Of a stretch of 64,000 nt of DNA, positions 32,894 to 41,511 are shown in pieces. Below the pieces are notes generated by a model. It was given only the letters and a program-made list of their open reading frames with translations. It was not told the DNA's origin and ran no database searches. This DNA is from Tropicibacter alexandrii. Its GTDB lineage: Bacteria > Pseudomonadota > Alphaproteobacteria > Rhodobacterales > Rhodobacteraceae. The stretch lies in the NCBI RefSeq assembly GCF_003667315.2, contig NZ_RCTZ02000001.1, positions 1-64,000 on the forward strand, written 5' to 3'. Each line of letters begins with the position of its first letter. The first letter of the stretch is position 1. The position numbers and the translations under genes were made by a program.

Positions 32894-33250
32894 ATGAAAT
32901 TCGTTTTGGCACTGGGATTTGCCCTGATGGCGGGGGGCGCGCAGGCTGGCATGTTCGTCTGCAGTTTCACCAGCGAATGTTACGAGGCCGAAGCCTGTCA
33001 GGGCAGCGCCTTTTCCATGGATGTCGACCTGCCGGACGAGGAGTCGGGACCGGCGGCCTTCTTGCTGGACACCGGCGTGGCAAATGGCGGGGCAAAGCAG
33101 ATGCGCGGCACCGTCTTTGTGGGCGGCGAGGACAGCGAGGCGGTCTATCTGCTGGGGGTCGAAGGCGGTGGCAAGGCGAAGTTCGCCGTACACTACGCCG
33201 ATCCGCTGATCATGGTGACCTATCACGGCACGTGCATGCGACCGGAATGA
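32894..33250 (+). CDS. Small exported Cys-containing protein inside the liv operon
   Basis: 118 residues with a signal peptide (1-18, AQA cleavage). Mature part has Cys near its start (MFVCSFTSECYEAEAC) and one near the end (YHGTCMRPE), suggesting disulfides. No family recognised. It sits 4 bp after livF and 55 bp before livH, so it is probably co-expressed with the transporter; a periplasmic accessory role is only a guess. Confidence 0.8.
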   Translation: MKFVLALGFALMAGGAQAGMFVCSFTSECYEAEACQGSAFSMDVDLPDEESGPAAFLLDTGVANGGAKQMRGTVFVGGEDSEAVYLLGVEGGGKAKFAVHYADPLIMVTYHGTCMRPE

Positions 33251-33305
33251 CCAAGCAAATGCGAAACGCGCAACAGACGCGTGACAGCAAAGGAACAGTG
33301 ACCCG

Positions 33306-34316
33306 ATGGACTTTCTAAACGCATTGGTGACGCTCGCCAATTTCGTGCTGATCCCCGGCATCGCCTATGGCAGCCAGTTGGCGCTGGGGGCGTTGGGGGT
33401 GACGCTGGTATACGGCATCCTGCGCTTCTCGAACTTTGCCCATGGCGACACGATGGCCTTTGGCACGATGTCGGTGATCCTGTTCACATGGCTGTTCCAA
33501 AGCTGGGGGCTGAGCCTTGGCCCGCTGCCGACTGCCCTTTTGGCGATCCCCTTCGGCATCGTCGCCACGGCGGCGCTGATGCTGGGCACGGACCGGGTTG
33601 TGTACCGTTTCTACCGCGCGCAGAAGGCCAAGCCGATCATCTTCGTCATGGTCTCGATCGGGGTGATGTTCATCTATAACGGCATCACGCGGTTCATTCT
33701 GGGCGCCGATGAGCAGCGGTTCGACGATGGCGAACGCTTCATCATCCGCGCCCGGGACTTCAAGGAGATGACCGGGCTGGACGAGGGGCTGACGCTGAAG
33801 ACGACCCAAGGGCTGACGGTGGTGACGGCGGTGATCGTCGTGGCGGCGCTGTTCTGGTTCCTCAACAACACCCGCACGGGCAAGTCGATGCGCGCCTTTT
33901 CCGACAACGAGGATCTGGCGCTGTTGTCGGGCATCAGCCCGGAACACGTGGTGCGGGTCACATGGCTGATCGTGGCGGCGCTGGTGGTGGTTGCGGGGAC
34001 GCTGTACGGGCTCGACAAGACCTACAAGCCCTTCACCTATTTCCAGTTGCTGCTGCCGATCTTTGCCTCGGCCATCGTCGGAGGGCTCGGCTCGCCCTTG
34101 GGGGCCATCGCAGGCGGGTTTGTCGTGGCGTTTTCCGAGGTCGGCATCACCTATGCGTGGAAGAAGGTGCTGGGCTATGCGCTGCCCGATAGCCTTGCGC
34201 CCGACGGGTTGGTGCAGCTTCTGGCGACCGATTACAAATTCGCGGTCAGCTTCATGATCCTCGTGGTCGTGCTGCTGTTCAAACCCACCGGACTGTTCAG
34301 GGGGAAATCGGTATGA
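33306..34316 (+). CDS. livH: Branched-chain amino-acid ABC transporter permease LivH
   Basis: 336 residues with about 8 membrane spans. Motifs GIAYGSQLALGALGVTLVYGI at the start and the permease loop region (SGISPEHVVRVTWLIVAALV, then IVGGLGSPLGAIAGG) are typical of LivH. Stop overlaps the livM start (ATGA). Confidence 0.95.
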   Translation: MDFLNALVTLANFVLIPGIAYGSQLALGALGVTLVYGILRFSNFAHGDTMAFGTMSVILFTWLFQSWGLSLGPLPTALLAIPFGIVATAALMLGTDRVVYRFYRAQKAKPIIFVMVSIGVMFIYNGITRFILGADEQRFDDGERFIIRARDFKEMTGLDEGLTLKTTQGLTVVTAVIVVAALFWFLNNTRTGKSMRAFSDNEDLALLSGISPEHVVRVTWLIVAALVVVAGTLYGLDKTYKPFTYFQLLLPIFASAIVGGLGSPLGAIAGGFVVAFSEVGITYAWKKVLGYALPDSLAPDGLVQLLATDYKFAVSFMILVVVLLFKPTGLFRGKSV

Positions 34317-35605
34317 GCCTGACCTTGCGCACATATGTGATGTTCGCCGTCGTCATTGTATTGATCGTCGGCACGGGCTTTGTCCAAAGCTGGAACTCGG
34401 CGCTGCTGATCCTGAACATGGGGCTGGTGAGCGCGGTGATGGCGCTCGGCGTGAACCTGCAATGGGGCATCGCCGGGCTGTTCAACGTGGGTGTCATGGG
34501 CTTTGTCGCGCTTGGCGGGCTGGCCGTGGTGCTGACCTCCGTCGCCCCGGTGCCCGAGGCGTGGGCCGCGGGCGGTGTCCGGGCATGGGTGGCGGTGCTG
34601 ATCGGCGCGGCCACCGTGACGGCGTCGGTGCTGGTGTGGAAGCGGATGCGCAATGCGTGGATCATGATCGCCGTGCTGATCGTCGGTTTCGTCATCTACC
34701 GCTATGTGCGGGACGCGGGCGTCGATGCGATCGAGTCGGTGAACCCGGCGGCGACAGGTTTCCTTGGCGGGCTTGGCCTGCCGGTGATCCTCGCCTGGCC
34801 CGTAGGTGGCCTGCTGGCGGCGGGGGCTGCGTGGATCATCGGAAAGACGGCCTTGGGCCTGCGGTCCGACTATCTGGCGATTGCGACCTTGGGCATTTCC
34901 GAGATCATCATCGCCATCCTCAAGAACGAAGAATGGCTGTCGCGCGGCGTCAAGAACGTCAACGGTCTGCCCCGCCCGGTCCCGAACGAGATCGATCTGC
35001 AAAACGATCCCGGCTTCGTCGAGGCGGCTGCGGGCTGGGGATTGGACCCGACCACAGCCTCGACCCTGTACGTGAAGCTCGGCTATTCGATCCTGTTTGC
35101 GGTGGTGCTGGTGATCCTGCTGGTGCTGGCGCAACTGGCGCTGAACTCGCCTTGGGGCCGGATGATGCGGGCGATCCGCGACAACGAGGTGTCCTCGCGC
35201 GCGATGGGCAAAGACGTGACCTTCCGGCATTTGCAGGTCTTCATCCTCGGCTCGGCGATCTGCGGCATTGCGGGCGCGATGATGACCACGCTGGACGGGC
35301 AGTTGACGCCGTCGAGCTACCAGCCGCTGCGCTACACCTTCCTGATCTGGGTGATGGTGATCGTCGGCGGCTCGGGCAACAACCTTGGCGCGGTGCTGGG
35401 CGGCTTCCTGATCTGGTTCCTCTGGGTGCAGGTGGAGCCGATGGGTCAGGCTTTGATGAACGTCATCACCATGGGCCTGCCCGAAGGCTCGGGCCTCAAG
35501 GCGCACCTGCTCGACTCGGTCCAGCACATGCGGCTGTTGACCATGGGGGTGGTGCTGCTCTTGGTGCTGCGCTTCTCGCCCAAGGGGCTGTTGCCGGAAC
35601 GCTGA
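34313..35605 (+). CDS. livM: Branched-chain amino-acid ABC transporter permease LivM
   Basis: 430 residues, about 10 spans. Family segments: LNMGLVSAVMALGVNLQWGI, LRSDYLAIATLGISEII, MRAIRDNEVSSRAMGKDV and VIVGGSGNNLGAVLGGFLIW. Longer than E. coli LivM core because of an inserted segment (about 95-150) with an extra span, common in alphaproteobacteria. Last gene of the operon. Confidence 0.95.
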   Translation: MSLTLRTYVMFAVVIVLIVGTGFVQSWNSALLILNMGLVSAVMALGVNLQWGIAGLFNVGVMGFVALGGLAVVLTSVAPVPEAWAAGGVRAWVAVLIGAATVTASVLVWKRMRNAWIMIAVLIVGFVIYRYVRDAGVDAIESVNPAATGFLGGLGLPVILAWPVGGLLAAGAAWIIGKTALGLRSDYLAIATLGISEIIIAILKNEEWLSRGVKNVNGLPRPVPNEIDLQNDPGFVEAAAGWGLDPTTASTLYVKLGYSILFAVVLVILLVLAQLALNSPWGRMMRAIRDNEVSSRAMGKDVTFRHLQVFILGSAICGIAGAMMTTLDGQLTPSSYQPLRYTFLIWVMVIVGGSGNNLGAVLGGFLIWFLWVQVEPMGQALMNVITMGLPEGSGLKAHLLDSVQHMRLLTMGVVLLLVLRFSPKGLLPER

Positions 35606-35608
35606 GCC

Positions 35609-35674
35609 GGTCCCGGGCGTGACCCGGGACCTCGGATCGAACCTGCGACACGGCCCCGGGTCACGTCCGGGGCT
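35609..35674. repeat. Pair of related palindromic units after livM
   Basis: Unit 1: GGTCCCGGG (35609-35617), loop CGTGA, CCCGGGACC (35623-35631). Unit 2 around 35653-35673: GCCCCGG, GTCACGT, CCGGGGC; it is close to the reverse complement of unit 1. No T run follows unit 1, so it resembles REP-like intergenic palindromes more than a terminator; it could still separate the convergent genes. Confidence 0.55.
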
Positions 35675-36158
35675 GCGTTGCGCCGCCGGTCATGTCGAGA
35701 TGGACCCAGACCATGCGGTCCAACAGCCACAGCTTTGACAACATGGCCGTGACCAGCCCCGCCAAGGTCAGCGGCAGGCTCAGCAGGCCCAGACCGATCA
35801 ACCAGACCATCGCCCCGACGCCGCTTAGCCCGGACAAGACGCGCACAACCGCGCGATGATGGGCCAGGGCAGGGTCCTTGGCGTGGGCCAGCCACAGCTT
35901 TTCGCCCAGCACACCGCGCGACATCCAGTTGTCGGTGCGGGCGGGCGGGCCGAACAGGCGCGGGTTGATCCACGTCCATAGCAGCACCAGCGCCAGCGGC
36001 AGCAGCGCCCACCACCCGATCCACACCCGCGACCAGATGGCAAGCGACAGGAGCGGCAGCACCGACAGCCGGGACCACCCCGAAAGCGGATTGCTGTGGC
36101 GCGCCCATGTGGCGTCATCCATGGCCATCAGGTGCTCGGCCCAGCGAAAACTGCGCAT
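35661..36158 (-). CDS. DUF6653-type membrane protein
   Basis: 165 residues with two membrane hairpins (about 30-65 and 110-145). Motif DDATWARHSNPLSGWSRL near the N-terminus and NPRLFGPPARTDNWMSRGVLGE in the middle are what I recall for DUF6653. Function unknown. It starts 4 bp before the ZIP transporter stop region and is transcribed in the same direction, so the two may be co-expressed. Confidence 0.75.
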   Translation of the reverse strand: MRSFRWAEHLMAMDDATWARHSNPLSGWSRLSVLPLLSLAIWSRVWIGWWALLPLALVLLWTWINPRLFGPPARTDNWMSRGVLGEKLWLAHAKDPALAHHRAVVRVLSGLSGVGAMVWLIGLGLLSLPLTLAGLVTAMLSKLWLLDRMVWVHLDMTGGATQPRT

Positions 36159-36162
36159 CAGG

Positions 36163-36933
36163 TCACCCCAGCGTCACATCCAGAAACATCATCAGGATCA
36201 ACCCGATCATGAAGCCCACGGTTGCCCGATCCTGATGGCCGTGGCGGTGAGTCTCGGGCACGATCTCGTGGCTGATGATGAACAACATCGCCCCAGCGGC
36301 AAAAGTCAGTCCCAAGGGCAGAACCGCCGCGCTGAGGGTGATGGCAAAGGCGCCGATCACCGCGCCGACGATCTCGACCGCGCCGGTCAGGGCCGTGACC
36401 AGCAACGCTTTCCATTTCGAATAGCCAAGCCCGGTCAGGGCCACGGCCACGGCCAGCCCCTCGGGGATGTCTTGCAGGGAAATGCCCGTCATCACCGACA
36501 GCCCCTTGGCCTGATCGACGCCAAAAGCCACGCCGATGGACAGGCCTTCGGGCAGGTTGTGGATGGTGATGGCAAAGACGAACAGCCAGATCCGCGCCAG
36601 CGTCGCCTGATCGGCCCCGCCCTCTGGCCCGGATTTGAAGTGTTCATGCGGGATCTTGGCGTTGAGCAGCGCGACAAAGCCCGCGCCAAGCGCGATCCCG
36701 ATGGCGGCCATGGCGGCGGCGATCCAGACCGATCCGTATTGCTCTTGCGCGCGGTCGATCCCCGGCAGGATCAACGAGAAATACGCCGCCGACAGCATCA
36801 CGCCCGCGGCAAAGCCCAGCATCAGGTCGGAAGTGGCGCGGCTCATCCTCTTGCCGACCAGCGCGGGCAAGGCCCCGGCAGTGGTGGCAACGGCAGCGAC
36901 GGTGCCGCCCAAGGCGGCGGTCAGAACGGGCAT
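36163..36933 (-). CDS. ZIP-family divalent metal transporter
   Basis: 256 residues, about 8 spans. The binuclear metal site is clear: HNLPEGLSIG in TM4 and DIPEGLAVAV in TM5, with EIVPETHRHG further on. An acidic/His loop lies between spans (IPHEHFKSGPEGG). ZIP proteins bring zinc or iron into the cytoplasm, though bacterial orthologues can also facilitate other directions. No Zur site was identified. Confidence 0.92.
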   Translation of the reverse strand: MPVLTAALGGTVAAVATTAGALPALVGKRMSRATSDLMLGFAAGVMLSAAYFSLILPGIDRAQEQYGSVWIAAAMAAIGIALGAGFVALLNAKIPHEHFKSGPEGGADQATLARIWLFVFAITIHNLPEGLSIGVAFGVDQAKGLSVMTGISLQDIPEGLAVAVALTGLGYSKWKALLVTALTGAVEIVGAVIGAFAITLSAAVLPLGLTFAAGAMLFIISHEIVPETHRHGHQDRATVGFMIGLILMMFLDVTLG

Positions 36934-36981
36934 GGCGGCTCCTTGTCAACGGGCCGACAAGAAACCCTTAACCTGCGAAGG

Positions 36982-37602
36982 TCAAGCCAGCGACGTCACC
37001 CACAGGATCGTCGCATCCTCGGGCGAGACGCTGACCACGTTATGGCCCATCGTGGCGTCGTAATAGGCGCTGTCGCCGCGCTTCATCTCGATCGGTTCGT
37101 AGAATTCGGTATAGAGCCGCACGACCCCGGTCAGGACATACAGGAATTCCTCGCCGTCATGGCGTACCCAGCCGTCGAATTCCTCCATGCTGCGGGCGCG
37201 CACGCGGGCACGATAGGGCAGCATCTTCTTGCGGGTCAGGGTCTCGGCCAGAAGGTCGTGTTCATAGGTGGCCGTGGCGTGGCTTTGCCCTTCGCCGGCG
37301 CGGGTCACGGTCATGCGCCCGTTGACCTTGTCCTGCTGCGGCGGTGTGAACAGCTGCGGCACGCTGATATCCAGCCCGACGGCCAGCTTTTTCAGCGCGT
37401 CATAGGTGGGCGACATCTGGCCGTTCTCGATCTTGGACAAGGTGGACCGGGCCAGACCGGCCTGCTTCGCCGCCTGTTCCAGCGTCCAGTTGCGTTCCTT
37501 GCGCAGGTCACGCACGCGCTGCCCGAGGTCAAGCGGCTCTGCGACGGTCTCTTCGCCGCTGTCGCGGGCAATGCGGATCAGTGATTTCGGGTCCGTGGTC
37601 AT
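36982..37602 (-). CDS. XRE-family regulator with C-terminal cupin
   Basis: 206 residues. HTH_3 domain (about 27-82; LEQAAKQAGLARSTLSKIEN) followed by a cupin barrel (about 125-200; GEEFLYVLTGVVRLY and KRGDSAYYDATMGHNVVSV). This two-domain class includes PuuR-like regulators of polyamine, amino-acid or sulfur metabolism, with the cupin sensing a small ligand. Divergent from the acyl-CoA synthetase gene at 37669, which may be its target. Confidence 0.92.
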   Translation of the reverse strand: MTTDPKSLIRIARDSGEETVAEPLDLGQRVRDLRKERNWTLEQAAKQAGLARSTLSKIENGQMSPTYDALKKLAVGLDISVPQLFTPPQQDKVNGRMTVTRAGEGQSHATATYEHDLLAETLTRKKMLPYRARVRARSMEEFDGWVRHDGEEFLYVLTGVVRLYTEFYEPIEMKRGDSAYYDATMGHNVVSVSPEDATILWVTSLA

Positions 37603-37668
37603 GGGGGTTTGCTATAAGGGGCGGCCCTGTCTCTTGCAAGCGGGCGCTGCGGCGCCTAATCCGGGCGC

Positions 37669-39171
37669 ATGCTGTCCGTCTTTGATCATGGGCGATGTGC
37701 GCCCTGCCCTTCACGCTTCAACATGGCCGCCCACGTGCTGGCGGCGGGCGAGGCCGTACCTGACAAGATCGCGCTGGCCGTGGTCAAGCCCACCGGCGCC
37801 GAACGCTGGAGCTATGCGCGCCTGATTGCCGCCGTGCGCGGTACGGCGGCGGGGCTGTTGTCCAGCGGGTTGCAGCCCGGTGACATCGTGCTGATGCGGC
37901 TCGGCAATACGGTGGATTTCCCGATCGCTTATCTGGGGGCGATAGCGGCGGGGCTGGTGCCGGTGCCCAGTTCGGCGCAGCTGACCGTGCATGAAGTGAC
38001 CCGTATTCTGGACGATCTTGCACCAAAGGCCGTGCTTCGTGCGGAAAACGTCCCCTGTCCCGACACGGAGATCCCGGTTTACGGGCCCGCACAGTTCCGC
38101 GCTTGGCGCGACCTGCCGGGGGCGGACTATCATTTGGGCGATCCCGAACGGCTGGGCTATATCGTTTATACCTCTGGCACATCCGGCGTGCCGCGCGCCG
38201 TGGGCCATGCCCATCGCGCGATCTGGGCGCGGCAGATGATGTTCGAGGACTGGTACGGGCTGCGCGCCGATGACCGCTTGCTGCATGCAGGCGCGTTCAA
38301 CTGGACCTTCACGCTGGGCACCGGGTTGATGGACCCTTGGACCAAAGGGGCCACGGCGCTGATCCCGGTGGCGGGCACCGATCCGGGGCAACTGCCCTTG
38401 TTGCTCAAACGCAATGACGCGACGCTGTTCGCTGCCGCGCCCGGCGTCTACCGACAGGTTCTGAAATCGCCGATCCTGCCCATGCCAAAACTGCGCCACG
38501 GGCTGGCGGCGGGCGAAAAGCTGTCCGAGACGATCCGCGAGGGCTGGCGCACAGCCACCGACACCGAAATCTACGAAGCCTTCGGCATGTCGGAATGCTC
38601 GACCTTCATTTCCAATGCGCCGGGGTGGGCCTCCGCCCCCGGCACGCTGGGCCGTCCACAGGTCGGGCGGCACCTTGCGATCCTGTCCGAGGGCGCCCCC
38701 GTGCCGCGTGGAGTCGAAGGCACCATCGCCATCCATCGCGACGATCCTGGCCTGATGCTGGGCTATATCGGCGCGCCCAAGGCCACGGCGGCGAAATTCG
38801 ACGGCGACTGGTTCCTGACCGGCGATCAAGGCGCAATGGATGAGGACGACCAGATCACCTATCTCGGGCGCAGCGACGACATGATGAACGCGGGTGGCTA
38901 TCGCGTGTCCCCGGCCGAGGTCGAGGCGGCGCTGGCCACCCTGCCCGGCATCATCGAGATCGCCGTCACCGATCTGGCCATCAAGGAAGACGTGCGCATC
39001 ATCGCCGCCTTCTACACCGCCGAGACCGATCTCGACGAGGACAGTCTGAAACAGCAGGCCGCCGACCGGCTCGCCCGGTACAAATGCCCGCGCAGTTTCG
39101 TGCGGATCGACGTCTTGCCGCGCAATCCCAACGGAAAGATCCTGCGCAAGGCGCTGAAAGACCTTACCTGA
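37669..39171 (+). CDS. AMP-binding acyl-/benzoate-CoA ligase-type enzyme
   Basis: 500 residues. Adenylate-forming superfamily: P-loop YTSGTSGVPRAVGH (about 166-179), A5 YEAFGMSECS, A7 WFLTGDQG, A8 YLGRSDDMMNAGGYRVSP and A10 Lys in PNGKILRKAL. The short length and SECS motif fit the benzoate/aryl- or short acyl-CoA ligases. Substrate uncertain. ATG 37669 has no strong ribosome site; ATG further in (residue 19) is an alternative. Divergent from an XRE-cupin regulator. Confidence 0.9.
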   Translation: MLSVFDHGRCAPCPSRFNMAAHVLAAGEAVPDKIALAVVKPTGAERWSYARLIAAVRGTAAGLLSSGLQPGDIVLMRLGNTVDFPIAYLGAIAAGLVPVPSSAQLTVHEVTRILDDLAPKAVLRAENVPCPDTEIPVYGPAQFRAWRDLPGADYHLGDPERLGYIVYTSGTSGVPRAVGHAHRAIWARQMMFEDWYGLRADDRLLHAGAFNWTFTLGTGLMDPWTKGATALIPVAGTDPGQLPLLLKRNDATLFAAAPGVYRQVLKSPILPMPKLRHGLAAGEKLSETIREGWRTATDTEIYEAFGMSECSTFISNAPGWASAPGTLGRPQVGRHLAILSEGAPVPRGVEGTIAIHRDDPGLMLGYIGAPKATAAKFDGDWFLTGDQGAMDEDDQITYLGRSDDMMNAGGYRVSPAEVEAALATLPGIIEIAVTDLAIKEDVRIIAAFYTAETDLDEDSLKQQAADRLARYKCPRSFVRIDVLPRNPNGKILRKALKDLT

Positions 39172-39223
39172 CGGTCTCGCACAGATCGCGCGGCTCTGAT
39201 ATGAGGGGCGGAAAGAGGACACA

Positions 39224-39868
39224 ATGATTCAACTCGACATCTTTTCCGACCCGATCTGCCCGTGGTGCTATATCGGCAAGGCCTATCTCGACCGCGCGCT
39301 TGAGGCGACCCCCGATCACCCGTTTGCGATCCGCTGGTTGCCCTTCATGCTTAATCCGACGATGCCTGCGGGCGGCATGAACCGCCGCACCTATCTGGAG
39401 GACAAGTTCGGCGGCAAGGAGGGCGCGGTGCAGGCCTATCTGCCGGTCGAGGAGCACGCGAAGCATGCTGGGCTGACGCTTAATCTCGACCAGATCGAGG
39501 TGACGCCCAACACCGTCGACGCACACCGCCTGATCCATTGGGCCGGGATCGAAGGGGTCCAGACCCCGATCGTCTCGGCGCTGTTCCGGGCCTATTTCGT
39601 CGACGGGCGCGATATCGGCGACCGCGAGACGCTGGCCGATATTGCCGACAGCAACGGACTGGATGCCGCCGTCGTCTTGCGCCTGCTCGATTCCGAGGAA
39701 GACCGCCGCGAGATCGTCGAACGCGATGCCGCCGCGCGCGGCATGGGCGTGACCTCGGTCCCGACCTTTATCGTGGCCGGGCAACATGCGGTGCCCGGCG
39801 CCCAGCCTCCCGAATTGTGGGCGCGCGTGATCGCGGAATTGCGCAACGGCGCCGACCCGGCCAAATGA
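39224..39868 (+). CDS. DsbA-family (FrnE-like) thioredoxin-fold oxidoreductase
   Basis: 214 residues, cytoplasmic (no signal). Active-site CPWC at about residues 12-15 (SDPICPWCYIGK), helical insertion, and cis-Pro TSVPTFIV near 180. FrnE/2-hydroxychromene isomerase-like DsbA proteins handle disulfides or isomerise substrates; the CPWC form suggests redox activity. Stop overlaps the next gene's start (ATGA). Confidence 0.93.
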   Translation: MIQLDIFSDPICPWCYIGKAYLDRALEATPDHPFAIRWLPFMLNPTMPAGGMNRRTYLEDKFGGKEGAVQAYLPVEEHAKHAGLTLNLDQIEVTPNTVDAHRLIHWAGIEGVQTPIVSALFRAYFVDGRDIGDRETLADIADSNGLDAAVVLRLLDSEEDRREIVERDAAARGMGVTSVPTFIVAGQHAVPGAQPPELWARVIAELRNGADPAK

Positions 39869-40227
39869 AGCGGCTGCGGGCCGTGACGCTGCTTGCGACG
39901 CTGGCGGTCATCATTGCCAGCGGCACGGTCTTCTTCCGCCATGCCGAGGGGTGGAGCTGGCTCGACAGCTATTTCTTCACCGTCGTGACGCTGTCGACGG
40001 TGGGCTATGGCAACCTCGTTCCGGTCACGGCGCTGGGCAAGATCGGCACGACGGTGTTCATCCTGCTGGGGCTGGGCGTCTTTGCGGTGGCGATCCAGCA
40101 ATTCGGCACGTTCGCCATGCGCAAACGCGAAGAGCACACCGAATGGTTGATCGGCCGTCTGGGCAGCGAAGAGGATCATGCCGCCAACGAGGACGACCCG
40201 CCGCATCGCGCCGATCGCTCGACCTGA
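39865..40227 (+). CDS. Two-span potassium channel
   Basis: 120 residues: TM1 (about 5-24), a pore helix and selectivity filter TLSTVGYGNL (about 44-53), TM2 (about 62-82), then a charged cytosolic tail. The layout is that of Ion_trans_2/KcsA-like channels without an RCK domain. Start ATG 39865 overlaps the previous stop. Tetramer expected. Confidence 0.9.
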   Translation: MKRLRAVTLLATLAVIIASGTVFFRHAEGWSWLDSYFFTVVTLSTVGYGNLVPVTALGKIGTTVFILLGLGVFAVAIQQFGTFAMRKREEHTEWLIGRLGSEEDHAANEDDPPHRADRST

Positions 40228-40296
40228 CGCCGGGGCGGGGTTTCCCTCGCGTCCGCCCGGTGATAGCGCTGGCCCGTCGCAACCCCGGACGGTCCC

Positions 40297-41505
40297 ATGA
40301 AAAACGCCCCTTCCCGCGTCGAATTCATCGCGATGATCGCGATGTTGTTCGCCACCATCGCCTTTTCCATCGATGCGATGCTGCCCGCACTGCCGCGTCT
40401 GGCCGAGGAATTCTCTCCCGATGCGCCGAACCGCGCGCAGTTGGTGGTGACGAGTTTCGTCATGGGCATGGGGCTCGGGACCTTGTTCACCGGCCCGCTA
40501 TCCGACACGTTCGGTCGCAAGCCCGTGATCCTGTGGGGAGCGGTGCTGTATATCGCATCGGCCGCGGTGGCGAGCTTTGCGCCAGATCTGGAAACGCTGT
40601 TGGGCGCGCGCTTCGTTCAGGGGATCGCAGCGGCCGCGCCGCGCGTGGTGGCGCTGGCCATCGTGCGCGACCTTTATGCAGGGCGAGGCATGGCGCGGAT
40701 CATGTCCTTCGTGATGATGGTCTTTACCGTGGTGCCCGCGCTGGCGCCCTCGGTCGGGGCCGCGTTCATCGCGTGGTCGGGTTGGCAGGCGGTGTTCTAT
40801 GCCTTCATCACGTTTTGCACCGTGGCGACGACTTGGCTTTGGGTCCGCCTGCCGGAAACGCTGGCGCCGGAAGCCCGCCGCCCCTTTCGCGCCCGCGCCC
40901 TGCGCAGCGCCATGGTCGAAGTGGTCACCCATCCGGTCGTGCGCCTGTCGATCGCGGTTCAGGGGCTGAGCTTCGGGGCGCTCTTCGCGGTGATTTCCTC
41001 GATCCAGCCGATCTACGAGGTGACCTTTGACAAGGCCGACAGCTTTCCGCTGTGGTTTGCGCTGGTTGCATTGCTGGCCATGTCGTCAAGCTATCTGAAC
41101 GCGCGGCTGGTGATGCAGGTGGGCATGCGGCGGCTGGTCACGCTGATGCTGAGCTTTCAATGCGTCGCCACGGCGATCTTGCTGGCAGTCCTGCTGGGCG
41201 GGCTGCGCGGCGACGCGCTGTTCCCGCTGTTCCTCGTTTGGCAACTTGGCCTGTTCTTTCAGGCCGGGATGACCCTGGGCAATCTCAACGCCATCGCGAT
41301 GGAGCCGATGGGGCATATCGCGGGGCTGGCGGCGTCGATAACCGGGGCGATATCGACGGTCGTTTCGGTGCTTCTGGCGGCACCGATCGGGCTCGCCTTC
41401 GACGGGACGCCGGTGCCGCTCGCCGTCGGGGTGCTGGTGTTGTGCCTTGCGGCGCTTGGCCTGATGCGCCGGATGACACGGGTGGAGGCGCAACAGGCAA
41501 CCTGA
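40297..41505 (+). CDS. Bcr/CflA-type MFS drug exporter
   Basis: 402 residues, 12 predicted spans. The family start SIDAMLPALPRLAEEF, motif A-like GPLSDTFGRKPVI (about 66-78) and RFVQGIAAAAPRVVALAIVR (motif B region) identify the DHA1 Bcr/CflA group, proton-driven exporters of drugs, sulfonamides or small peptides. Substrate not predictable. Monocistronic; converges on the chemoreceptor gene with 6 bp between stops. Confidence 0.92.
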   Translation: MKNAPSRVEFIAMIAMLFATIAFSIDAMLPALPRLAEEFSPDAPNRAQLVVTSFVMGMGLGTLFTGPLSDTFGRKPVILWGAVLYIASAAVASFAPDLETLLGARFVQGIAAAAPRVVALAIVRDLYAGRGMARIMSFVMMVFTVVPALAPSVGAAFIAWSGWQAVFYAFITFCTVATTWLWVRLPETLAPEARRPFRARALRSAMVEVVTHPVVRLSIAVQGLSFGALFAVISSIQPIYEVTFDKADSFPLWFALVALLAMSSSYLNARLVMQVGMRRLVTLMLSFQCVATAILLAVLLGGLRGDALFPLFLVWQLGLFFQAGMTLGNLNAIAMEPMGHIAGLAASITGAISTVVSVLLAAPIGLAFDGTPVPLAVGVLVLCLAALGLMRRMTRVEAQQAT

Positions 41506-41511
41506 CCGGCC

